A stretch of 54,604 bases of DNA from Saprospiraceae bacterium (GTDB taxonomy: Bacteria; Bacteroidota; Bacteroidia; Chitinophagales; Saprospiraceae), in assembly GCA_025056735.1 (NCBI GenBank), contig JANWVR010000015.1, forward strand, positions 1-54,604, given 5' to 3'. The translations under genes were made by a program, and so were the position numbers. Each line of letters begins with the position of its first letter. The stretch's first letter is position 1. A model generated the notes under the pieces. That model did not search any database and was not told the DNA's origin. It worked only from the letters and a program-made list of their open reading frames with translations. Below, in pieces: positions 25,343 through 33,154 of the stretch.

Positions 25343-26050
25343 TTAGCGCACGCCAATAATCTCTACCTCGGCGCCTGTAAGCGCAGGGTTGTACCAGCAG
25401 TCGAAGCCCCTGGCTCTGTAAGTAGCCACAGCCGCCTTGGCCTCTTCAGGCGTGGTGTAGCCTTTTACAATATAACTGGCGCCTTTAGCGCCGCCGGGAC
25501 AGGTACTGCCGGGGTGCCACAACAAGTATAGACCTTCAATAGCCGGCGCTTTGTCCACGGGCGCGTCTTTGCAATAGACGGCGAATTGCACGTAGTGCAG
25601 TTCGCTGACAGGCGTAAATAGTTCATTGCCCACCTGGCCGCGGCCCGGGCGCACGTTGCGCTGTACGTAAAGGCCATTGACGGTGACGGTCGTGGAAGAC
25701 TCTGGCTCGGGCGCCGCTACAGCAGAGGTAGAATACATTGCAGGCGCCACCGAGCGCGCATCTTTTTTCGTCGAAGGGCTGGCCACTGGAGCAGATGGTT
25801 GCTTGCCCTGTACTTTAGCCAAAGCGGCAGCGCGGCGGGCAGCAGCGTCCTGTTCGCCGGTTTTGCTGGCAGTTGTTGCTGGCGAAGCCGGGCGCGCAGT
25901 GGTAGGCGCAGGGCTTTTAGGCGCGCTGTGCATTACCGGCGCGGGCGCAGGGTCGGGATTAGCAGGTCTGTACGGCAACTTAATTTCGGCCTGCGCCTGC
26001 AAAACAGCGATAGAGGCCATCAATAAGCAGAGAATAAGCGTATGTTTCAT
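25343..26050 (-). CDS. Secreted protein with Pro/Ala-rich linker and SPOR-like C-terminus
   Basis: The ATG at 26050 gives a 235-residue product with a signal peptide (cleaved near LQAQA). The frame continues upstream to 26188 but those residues have no sense as a signal. Residues about 25-125 are rich in Pro, Ala, Ser and Thr and probably unstructured. The C-terminal 90 residues have the alternation of a small alpha/beta domain: LHYVQFAVYCKD, then GLYLLWHPG, SYIVKGYTTPEEAKAAVATYRARGFDCWY. This resembles the SPOR peptidoglycan-binding fold in outline (strand, helix, strand with the EEA segment), but I cannot confirm it. Three cysteines in this domain could form a disulfide. The function is unknown. 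Confidence 0.65.
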   Translation of the reverse strand: MKHTLILCLLMASIAVLQAQAEIKLPYRPANPDPAPAPVMHSAPKSPAPTTARPASPATTASKTGEQDAAARRAAALAKVQGKQPSAPVASPSTKKDARSVAPAMYSTSAVAAPEPESSTTVTVNGLYVQRNVRPGRGQVGNELFTPVSELHYVQFAVYCKDAPVDKAPAIEGLYLLWHPGSTCPGGAKGASYIVKGYTTPEEAKAAVATYRARGFDCWYNPALTGAEVEIIGVR

Positions 26051-26153
26051 AGTGTTTTGAAATGTTCGATTTAAGGCAAACGATATTGTGCAGTAAAACG
26101 CACTTTTTCGGGCCGACAGTCTTTTATTTTTGTAAAAAAGTGCCACCAGCAAC

Positions 26154-27056
26154 TCAAAACAGTAATGCGGCGCCGAAAACGCCCGCACTATCGCCTAACT
26201 TAGGTTTTAGGAAAACAGTATCAATCCGCGGATTAAAGAGGTGCTTGCCCGCCTCTGTTACGCCGTCGGAGTACAGGCGATCAATATTGCCCACGCCACC
26301 GCCCAACACGATAGCGTCAGGATCAAGGATATTGATAACGACAGCAATAGCCCTGCCGAAGTAATGGATGAGCCGGTCAAGTGTCTCCGTAGCCGCGGCA
26401 TCCGCACCTATCCCAGCACGCGCGGCAATATCGGGCAAGCGTCGCTCCTCACCGGTTTTTTGCCGGTAAAATCGCTCCAACGCCGGGCCAGAAAGGAGTG
26501 TTTCCACGCAGCCTACTTTGCCACAGTAGCACGGGCCGCCTTCAGCATCTAAAAAATTATGGCCCCACTCGCCAGCAATGCCCTGCCGACCATGAATAAC
26601 CCGACCATGTACGACGATGCCGCCTCCTACACCAGTGCCCATGATGACGCCAAAAACGACTTCGGCTTGCGGCAGCGCTTCTGGCACAGCGCCCATCAGC
26701 GCCTCAGCCATAGCAAAACAGTTGGCATCGTTGGAAAGGCGAACCGGAATGCCCAGGCGTTGCTCTAAGTCCCGGTCAAATGGTTTGCCGATCAGTGCCG
26801 TTGTATTGGCGTTCTTGACAACGCCCGTCTGAGGGTCAAGCGTGCCGGGGTGCCCTAAACCTAATCGCGTAGGCTTTCGCCCGGTCAGGCGGGAGAGTTC
26901 ATCCACCAGCAAGGCTATCTGGTCAAGGATATGCGCATAGCCCTGCCGGGCTTCCGTAGGTATTCTATGGCGTGCCAGCACGCGCGGATTCTCACGGCTT
27001 TCCAATACAACACCCTCTATTTTGGTGCCGCCCAAGTCAATGCCCCATAGGTTCAT
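26154..27056 (-). CDS. ROK family sugar kinase
   Basis: This 300-residue cytoplasmic kinase belongs to the ROK family, which phosphorylates glucose, fructose or amino sugars with ATP. It begins with the phosphate-binding motif LWGIDLGGTKIEGVVLE and shows LGLGHPGTLDPQTG, the sugar-binding LSNDANCFAMAEAL and GVIMGTGVGGGIVVHG. The zinc motif CYCGKVGCVE is intact. The C-terminal ATP-binding region includes PDAIVLGGGVGN. The substrate cannot be fixed, though glucokinase or fructokinase is most likely. A GH31 glucosidase two genes away on the same strand could supply free glucose, which is inference. The ATG at 27056 fits the family, whereas the open frame starts at 27101. Confidence 0.93.
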   Translation of the reverse strand: MNLWGIDLGGTKIEGVVLESRENPRVLARHRIPTEARQGYAHILDQIALLVDELSRLTGRKPTRLGLGHPGTLDPQTGVVKNANTTALIGKPFDRDLEQRLGIPVRLSNDANCFAMAEALMGAVPEALPQAEVVFGVIMGTGVGGGIVVHGRVIHGRQGIAGEWGHNFLDAEGGPCYCGKVGCVETLLSGPALERFYRQKTGEERRLPDIAARAGIGADAAATETLDRLIHYFGRAIAVVINILDPDAIVLGGGVGNIDRLYSDGVTEAGKHLFNPRIDTVFLKPKLGDSAGVFGAALLF

Positions 27057-27132
27057 ACTTCGCTCGTTTTGGCGGCAAAGAAACGCACTTCGGGCAACCA
27101 CATGCTTACGAAGCGCATCAACGCTGTGTGCC

Positions 27133-27166
27133 TTTGGAACAGGCTAATACAAATGACTACCTTTGC
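27133..27166 (+). promoter_or_regulatory. Promoter of porV
   Basis: TTG at 27133-27135 is followed after 22 bases by TACCTTTGC at 27158-27166. Both the -33 and -7 boxes match the Bacteroidota consensus, with near-standard spacing. It is the best promoter in the window and gives a leader of about 60 bases. Confidence 0.7.
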
Positions 27167-27230
27167 GGGCTTTCAGTACCTAACGGCGCACAAAAACAAA
27201 ACATCCTGCCACTAATTTACACCTGCTATC

Positions 27231-28466
27231 ATGAGATTAAAGGCTCTGCTTCCGTGGCTGACGGTTTTCGCCGCGGTTTTATTTTCAGGATATTCTCTTC
27301 AAGCGCAGCTGCTCCCCAGATGTCGGGACGGAAAGGGTTACTCCTACAATCCCGTAACGGGCGCGCTAATACCTACAGGCGAAAAATGCGCTAACTCAGT
27401 TACGAGCGCCGTGCCCTTTTTGCGTATTGCTCCCGATGCCCGCGGAGGTGCTATGGGCGACGTCGGCATCGCTACCTCTGCCGATCCTAATGGCATGCAC
27501 TACAACCAGTCCAAACTGGCCTTCGCCGATAAAAACTTAGCTGTATCTGCCACCTACACGCCATGGATGCGTAATTTAGGGCTGCAGGATGTGTATCTGG
27601 CCTATCTGTCCGCCTACAAGCGTTTAGACGACCTTCAAACCGTTGGCGCCAGCCTGCGCTACTTCTCCTTGGGCGATATCGAATTCACCGATGAAAACGG
27701 TGGCTCGCTGGGCCAGGGCCGTCCGAACGAGCTTGAAGTTGCCCTTGCTTATTCGCGAAAACTCTCGAAGAAATTCGCCGCCGCTGTCGGCGCTAAGTTT
27801 ATTTATTCCAACTTAGCCACTGGCCAGATCGTGGAAGGCAATGAAATCCGCCCAGGCGTGGCCGGCGGCGCCGATGTGTCGCTGACTTACCGCACGCCAA
27901 TGAAACTCACCCGGGCGGGGGGTGAATTCACTTTCGGCGCAGCCGTGTCGAATCTCGGTTCTAAAATCACATATACTCGCTCAGCCAATCGCGATTACAT
28001 ACCCACCAATTTGGGCTTGGGCTTCGCCTGGAAATTTAATTTAGACGCTCACAACACCCTGACATTCACCACCGACCTGAACAAACTGCTTGTGCCTACA
28101 CCACGCCCAGATATAGATGAAGACGGCGACGGAATCCCTGACTACAAGCAGTACTCTTCCATCCGCGGCATCTTCGTCTCTTTCTCCGATGCCCCCGGCG
28201 GCTTCAGCGAAGAACTCAAGGAAATCAACATCGGCGCCGGCGCCGAGTACTGGTATGACAACCAGTTCGCCGTGCGTGCGGGATACTTCTATGAGCACTA
28301 TTCCAAAGGCAACCGCAAGTACTTCAGCGTGGGCCTCGGCGTCAAGTACAATGTCTTTGGCGTTAACTTCTCCTACTTAGTCCCCACCACCAACCAGCGC
28401 AACCCGTTGGACAATACCCTGCGCTTCTCACTGCTTTTCGACTTAGCAGCCATAGAAGGTCAGTAA
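27231..28466 (+). CDS. porV: Type IX secretion system outer-membrane protein PorV
   Basis: The 411-residue product has a signal peptide (cleaved near LQAQ) and the PorV/PorQ-family barrel. Recognisable parts are VPFLRIAPDARGGAMGDVG, NGMHYNQSKLAF and the VGASLRYFSLGDIEF segment. The last strand ends near LRFSLLFDL. In the type IX system PorV works with PorU on the cell surface to receive cargo proteins and to attach them after removal of their C-terminal signal. A loop with DIDEDGDGIPDYKQ looks like a calcium-binding turn and may be in a surface loop. porU is not adjacent, unlike in some relatives. The length agrees with PorV. The presence of the gene implies a type IX secretion system. Confidence 0.93.
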   Translation: MRLKALLPWLTVFAAVLFSGYSLQAQLLPRCRDGKGYSYNPVTGALIPTGEKCANSVTSAVPFLRIAPDARGGAMGDVGIATSADPNGMHYNQSKLAFADKNLAVSATYTPWMRNLGLQDVYLAYLSAYKRLDDLQTVGASLRYFSLGDIEFTDENGGSLGQGRPNELEVALAYSRKLSKKFAAAVGAKFIYSNLATGQIVEGNEIRPGVAGGADVSLTYRTPMKLTRAGGEFTFGAAVSNLGSKITYTRSANRDYIPTNLGLGFAWKFNLDAHNTLTFTTDLNKLLVPTPRPDIDEDGDGIPDYKQYSSIRGIFVSFSDAPGGFSEELKEINIGAGAEYWYDNQFAVRAGYFYEHYSKGNRKYFSVGLGVKYNVFGVNFSYLVPTTNQRNPLDNTLRFSLLFDLAAIEGQ

Positions 28467-28485
28467 CACGAGCTTGCGACCCAAC

Positions 28486-28534
28486 AAAAAGCGGGAGGCC
28501 GTCGTATTAACCGACAGCTTCCCGCTTGTGTTTT
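28486..28534. terminator. Bidirectional terminator between porV and a secreted-protein gene
   Basis: A 16-base-pair stem with one mismatch and one G-T pair (AAGCGGGAGGCCGTCG with CGACAGCTTCCCGCTT) lies between two convergent genes. The minus strand continues with TTTG and the plus strand with GTGTTTTG. It probably ends both transcripts. Confidence 0.75.
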
Positions 28535-28553
28535 GCGGCGCTTACGCCTGCGT

Positions 28554-29282
28554 TTAAAACGACGTATGCGCCAGGTCGAAGCGGAAGTACACGTTCACGC
28601 CGGCGTTCGTCATGCGCGCCTGACGCACCGTTTCGTTGGTCAGGTCTAACTCGTAAAACCCTTCCAAACCGATGGCTGCTCGTTCTGCCGGCCCTACAAC
28701 GCGCCCAATGCCTGCACGAAAGGCCAATAAATTGCCCGACTGAACGCCCAGCGGATAGTCAGGATTATAAAATGTTTTCAAGTACTGACGCGCCTCAGCG
28801 TTGGTGCTGTACGTGATCGTTTCGGCACCCCAGCCCCAATCGCGAAACACGCGCTTGAAGCCCCCGTGCGCCGAAAAGAAAAAGTCGCTATCAAACGGCC
28901 GAAAGTCTTTGCCCAGCCCAAGCGTCAGCGCTAAGGACATCTTCTGATAACTGGATGGCGACGACATAAATTCCACATTGCCAAACACCGGAAAAAGCCG
29001 ATGGGCAAAGTAGGCATTCAGCCCATAACGCGGTTGCGCATAACGACCGCGCAAGCCGTAGTCTTTTTCAAATTGCTCCCACGAATAGCCGCCCTTGTCC
29101 TTATGGCTGATGGAGACGAATTTATACACCTCCTGCAGGTTGGTAGCGTAGAAGTGGGTGTTGTGGAACAACATGGAGCCACCTGCGTTGACGCCCAGGC
29201 GAATAAAGATGTTTTCGTTTTTCTGTGCGGCCGCTTGCGAGCACAGCCACAGGCCGAAAAGTAAAGTAATGGTTTTTTTCAT
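28554..29282 (-). CDS. Secreted protein of unknown function, probable beta-barrel
   Basis: I do not recognise this protein. From the ATG at 29282 (MKKTITLLFGLW; a second ATG lies six bases upstream) it has 242 residues and a signal peptide cleaved near AAAQ. The mature part is rich in aromatic residues, with alternating strands such as YGLNAYFAHRLFPVFGNVEF and LALTLGLGKDF. It ends in NAGVNVYFRFDLAHTSF, whose terminal aromatic residue fits an outer-membrane barrel. An internal stretch (LLAFRAGIGRVVGPAERAAI) supports that reading. A role in the outer membrane is an inference. The gene converges on porV and is separated from it by a bidirectional terminator. Confidence 0.7.
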   Translation of the reverse strand: MKKTITLLFGLWLCSQAAAQKNENIFIRLGVNAGGSMLFHNTHFYATNLQEVYKFVSISHKDKGGYSWEQFEKDYGLRGRYAQPRYGLNAYFAHRLFPVFGNVEFMSSPSSYQKMSLALTLGLGKDFRPFDSDFFFSAHGGFKRVFRDWGWGAETITYSTNAEARQYLKTFYNPDYPLGVQSGNLLAFRAGIGRVVGPAERAAIGLEGFYELDLTNETVRQARMTNAGVNVYFRFDLAHTSF

Positions 29283-29288
29283 CGTCAT

Positions 29289-29572
29289 AATTCCGTTGTG
29301 GTTGTATAAGAAAAAAAAGAATGGCATGACTCCCAATCGGCATTGATTGGAACGGGCGGGAAGTTAGACGATTAACCAGGGGATGCGTCATCTCCAGCAA
29401 AAACCATTCCGCTCACAGCGGAAGCGGGTCTTCTCACCAAGATGCGGGAAACGCGGCGTCAAAGGTAAAATATCCAGCTCAGGTATGGCGTGCTATGCGT
29501 TAGAAAAGTTGTATATTTTATTAGTTAAATTCCGGCTAATTACCCAAGCAGACGACACTGGTCCGTGCGGGT
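29289..29572. other. Intergenic region downstream of dnaE
   Basis: The 284 bases between the dnaE stop and the secreted-protein gene hold no gene that I can support. The part near 29505-29545 is AT-rich (TATATTTTATTAGTTAAATT), unlike the surroundings, and may contain a promoter for the minus-strand gene or a processing site. No terminator hairpin is evident after dnaE. Confidence 0.3.
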
Positions 29573-32500
29573 CTAATTGACGCTGCACTCGATGCCCAGC
29601 AGCTCTAAGGCTGAAATCAGTTCGCGGCAGACCTGCACTTTGCGGCTGGCCGACAGAAAGGGCAGACGCTCTTTGTGCTGGAGGTCCAAAAGTTCCATAC
29701 GCAGGGCGTGCTTGCCCTGGTGTGCCGTGCAAATGCGCTCAATCTCGGAAATGAAGTCAGGCGTGATGCGCTCCACCGGAATGCGCAGGGTAACGCCTTT
29801 GGTCTTCTCTTCGCCGATGCTCTCCAGCAGGCGGATATTGCTGACGCGCAATTCGTAATTCTCCGCGCCTGCAAAGCGCGCTTTGTATTCGCCTTCGATA
29901 TAAAGGCATTCGCCTTCTTCTAAGAAGTTTCGGAATTTTACGTAAGTATCTGAAAACAAGGAAATTTCCAGGTCGCCCGTGTAATCCTGCAGGACGATGC
30001 GCCCCCAGTTTGTGCCTTTCTGGGAGACCCGATGTTCGGCGTGCGTTACGAAGCCGGCGATGGCTACTTTCTGGTCTTTACAGTTTTCTAAATGGCTGAT
30101 GGGCCTGGCGAAGGTTTCCCAGGCGAAGCGGTAGTTGTCCAAGGGGTGTCCGCTGAGGTACACGCCCACGACGTCGCGTTCGCGCTGGAGCAGGGTGAGC
30201 AGGTTCCAGGGTTCGGCTTTGGGCAGCGGCGGTTGAGGGATGCTGACCGAGTCGGATAGGTCGCCGAAGAGGGAATTGGCCGACAGGATTTTGTCTTCCT
30301 GATAGGCGTGGGCATACCGAAGAAGATGTTCGAGGAAGGATTCGTACTTGTCGCTGGGAGCGAACAGGTGGCTGCGGTACTCTTTGCCTTTGCCGGCCAG
30401 AGGGGGCAGTTCGTCGAAGGCGCCGGCGTAGGCCAAGCTTTCCAAAACGCGCTTGTTGATGGCGCGCAGGTTGGCGCGGCGCATGAAGTCGTAGAGGTCC
30501 TGAAATGGGCCGTTTTTCTGGCGCTCTTCGATAAGGCTTTGCACTGCCGCCTCGCCTGCGCCTTTAATGGCGCCCAGACCGTAGCGAATGACGCCCTTTT
30601 TATTGACGGAGAAGTTGACGTCAGACTCGTTGACGTCGGGCCCTTTGACCGTTAGGCCCATGCGGCGGCATTCCTCTAAAAAGAAAGTGATTTTTTCGAT
30701 GGCGCCCTGGTGGTTGCTAAGCACAGCGGCCATGTACTCGGCTGGGTAATTGGCCTTCAAATAGGCCGTTTGATAGGCCACAAAGGCGTAGCAGGTAGAG
30801 TGGCTTTTGTTGAAGGCATAAGAGGCAAAGGCTTCCCAGTCGCTCCAGATTTTTTCGAGTTTGTCTTTTGGGTAGCCGCGCGCCATAGCGCCTTCGATGA
30901 ATTGGCCGCGCATCTTGTCCAGAACTGCCTTTTGCTTTTTGCCCATGGCTTTGCGCAGCACATCGGCGTCGCCTTTGGAGAAGCCGGCCAATTTTTGCGA
31001 AAGCAACATGATTTGTTCCTGATAGACGCAGATGCCAAAGGTTTCCTTTAGGTATTCCTCCATTTCGGGCAGGTCGTAGGTGATGCGGCTGCGTCCGTGT
31101 TTGCGCGCGATGAATTCCGGAATGTAGTCTAATGGGCCGGGGCGATAGAGCGCGTTCATGGCGATGAGGTCATCGAACTTGTCGGGCTTCAGTTCGCGCA
31201 GGTACTTCTGCATGCCGGGACTTTCAAACTGGAAGGTGCCGATGGTTTCGCCGCGTTGGTAGAGTTCGTAGGTTTTGGCGTCGTCAAGCGGGATATTGTC
31301 TATGTCAATGCGGACGCCGTGGTTTCGCTCGATGAGGCGCAGGGCGTCGCGGATAATGGTCAGGTTGCGCAGGCCGAGAAAGTCCATTTTGATGACGCCC
31401 GCGTCTTCGATGGTACTGCCTTCGTACTGGGTGATGAGCAGGTTAGTTTCCTTCGAGGTGCAAACGGGCAGGATTTCGGTCAGGTCTTTGGGCGCAATGA
31501 TGATGCCAGCGGCGTGAATTCCCGTGCCGCGCACAGAGCCCTCGAGCACCATAGCCTCGCGCAAGACTTTGGCCTCCAGCGTGTCTTCCTGGGCCAAATA
31601 CTCGCGCAGACGCTTACAGCTTTCTATGTCGTCGGCCAGCAGGCCCTCTTTTTCGGCTAAAGAGCCCTCGCCTTCTAACGGCGCAGTCAGCACGCGCTTG
31701 AGGGAGATGCCGGGCTTTTCGGGCACCAATTTGGCTAAGGCGTTGGATTGGTCTAAGGGCAAATCCAGCACGCGTGCCACGTCCTTAATAGACATCTTAG
31801 CCGCCATGGAGCTGTACGTTACAATCTGGGCTACCTGCTGATAGCCATACTTTTTGACGACGTAATCAATCACTTTGTCGCGCCCTTCGTCGTCAAAGTC
31901 AGTATCAATATCGGGCATGCTCTTGCGCTCGGGATTGAGAAAGCGCTCGAACAGCAGGCCGTACTTGATGGGGTCAATGTTGGTAATGCCAATGCAATAA
32001 GCCACTGCTGAGCCTGCTGCCGAACCGCGCCCCGGCCCGACGAACACGCCCAGGTCGCGCCCGGCCCGGATGAAGTCAGCCACGATGAGGAAGTAACCGG
32101 CAAAGCCCATCGTCTGGATAGTGCGCAGCTCGAAGTTGAGGCGCTCTTCAATTTCCGGCGTGATTTCGCCGTAGCGCTTGCGCGCCCCCTCGAAGGTCAG
32201 GTGGCGCAAGTAGTCATCCTGCGAGGCAAACTCCTGGGGGACGACGAAGTGAGGCAGCAGGATATCCTGCTTCAACTTCAGGTACTCGCACTTATCTACA
32301 ATTTCCAGGGTGTTATCCAACGCGAAGGGCACATCGTGAAAGAGCGCCGCCATTTCGGCCTGCGTCTTGAAGTAGAACTGGTCGTTCGGAAAGGCAAAGC
32401 GCCCGCCTTTGGTAACTGTGCCTTCTTCCACGAAATCGCGGATGGGCGGGGTGGACTGCTTTTCACCCGTGTTGACGCACAGCAGGATGTCGTGCGCGTT

Positions 32501-33151
32501 AGCGTCTTTTTGATCTACATAGTGTGAGTCGTTGGTGCAGATGACCTTGACGTTGTACTCTTTAGCCCAGCGGAGCAGCACCTCGTTGACGCGGTCCTGT
32601 TCGGCCTGCTGGTGGCGCTGCAGTTCGATGTAGTAATCTTCGCCAAACAGGTCGAGCCACCACTCGAATTCCTTGCGGGCCGCCTCTTCGCCCTGGCGCA
32701 GGATAGTTTGCGGCACCACGGCGCCCAGGCAACACGTAGTGGCAATCAGGCCCTCGTGGTACTGGAGCACTAAATCCTTGTCAATGCGCGGGTATTTACC
32801 GTAGAAGCCTTCGATGTAGCCCAGCGAACACAGCTTCACCAGGTTGCGATAGCCCGTAGCATTTTTGGCTAAGAAAAGCTGGTGGTAGCGCTTGTCTTTG
32901 TCCTCTTTGGTAAACGTCTTGCGGTGCCGATCGGCCACTAAATAAAACTCGCAGCCTACGATAGGCTTGACGCCTTCATGACGCGCTGCCTCAGCCACGA
33001 ACTGAAATACGCCGAACATATTGCCGTGGTCGGTGATGGCCACCGCGGGCATGCCGTCGGCTTTGGCCTTTTTGAACAAGGCCGGAATGGCCGCCGCTCC
33101 GTCGAGCAGCGAAAATTGGGTATGGCAGTGGAGGTGAGCAAAATTGGGCAT
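29573..33151 (-). CDS. dnaE: DNA polymerase III subunit alpha
   Basis: The 1192-residue product is the replicative polymerase subunit. Domains in order are a PHP domain (residues about 1-290, with FAHLHCHTQFSLLDG, AITDHGNMFG and TNDSHYV), palm, fingers and thumb (about 300-850), a helix-hairpin-helix region and an OB domain (about 1020-1110). The first two catalytic aspartates are in PDIDTDFDDEG near residue 415, and the third is in VIKMDFLGLRNLT. VGPGRGSAAGSAVAYCIGI, just before, is the nucleotide-binding palm stretch. Metal-ligand histidines in the PHP domain look retained, so a proofreading or pyrophosphatase activity is possible. The upstream gene, an AlbA_2-TPR protein, ends three bases before the ATG, so the two are likely one transcription unit. 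Confidence 0.98.
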   Translation of the reverse strand: MPNFAHLHCHTQFSLLDGAAAIPALFKKAKADGMPAVAITDHGNMFGVFQFVAEAARHEGVKPIVGCEFYLVADRHRKTFTKEDKDKRYHQLFLAKNATGYRNLVKLCSLGYIEGFYGKYPRIDKDLVLQYHEGLIATTCCLGAVVPQTILRQGEEAARKEFEWWLDLFGEDYYIELQRHQQAEQDRVNEVLLRWAKEYNVKVICTNDSHYVDQKDANAHDILLCVNTGEKQSTPPIRDFVEEGTVTKGGRFAFPNDQFYFKTQAEMAALFHDVPFALDNTLEIVDKCEYLKLKQDILLPHFVVPQEFASQDDYLRHLTFEGARKRYGEITPEIEERLNFELRTIQTMGFAGYFLIVADFIRAGRDLGVFVGPGRGSAAGSAVAYCIGITNIDPIKYGLLFERFLNPERKSMPDIDTDFDDEGRDKVIDYVVKKYGYQQVAQIVTYSSMAAKMSIKDVARVLDLPLDQSNALAKLVPEKPGISLKRVLTAPLEGEGSLAEKEGLLADDIESCKRLREYLAQEDTLEAKVLREAMVLEGSVRGTGIHAAGIIIAPKDLTEILPVCTSKETNLLITQYEGSTIEDAGVIKMDFLGLRNLTIIRDALRLIERNHGVRIDIDNIPLDDAKTYELYQRGETIGTFQFESPGMQKYLRELKPDKFDDLIAMNALYRPGPLDYIPEFIARKHGRSRITYDLPEMEEYLKETFGICVYQEQIMLLSQKLAGFSKGDADVLRKAMGKKQKAVLDKMRGQFIEGAMARGYPKDKLEKIWSDWEAFASYAFNKSHSTCYAFVAYQTAYLKANYPAEYMAAVLSNHQGAIEKITFFLEECRRMGLTVKGPDVNESDVNFSVNKKGVIRYGLGAIKGAGEAAVQSLIEERQKNGPFQDLYDFMRRANLRAINKRVLESLAYAGAFDELPPLAGKGKEYRSHLFAPSDKYESFLEHLLRYAHAYQEDKILSANSLFGDLSDSVSIPQPPLPKAEPWNLLTLLQRERDVVGVYLSGHPLDNYRFAWETFARPISHLENCKDQKVAIAGFVTHAEHRVSQKGTNWGRIVLQDYTGDLEISLFSDTYVKFRNFLEEGECLYIEGEYKARFAGAENYELRVSNIRLLESIGEEKTKGVTLRIPVERITPDFISEIERICTAHQGKHALRMELLDLQHKERLPFLSASRKVQVCRELISALELLGIECSVN

Positions 33152-33154
33152 GTG

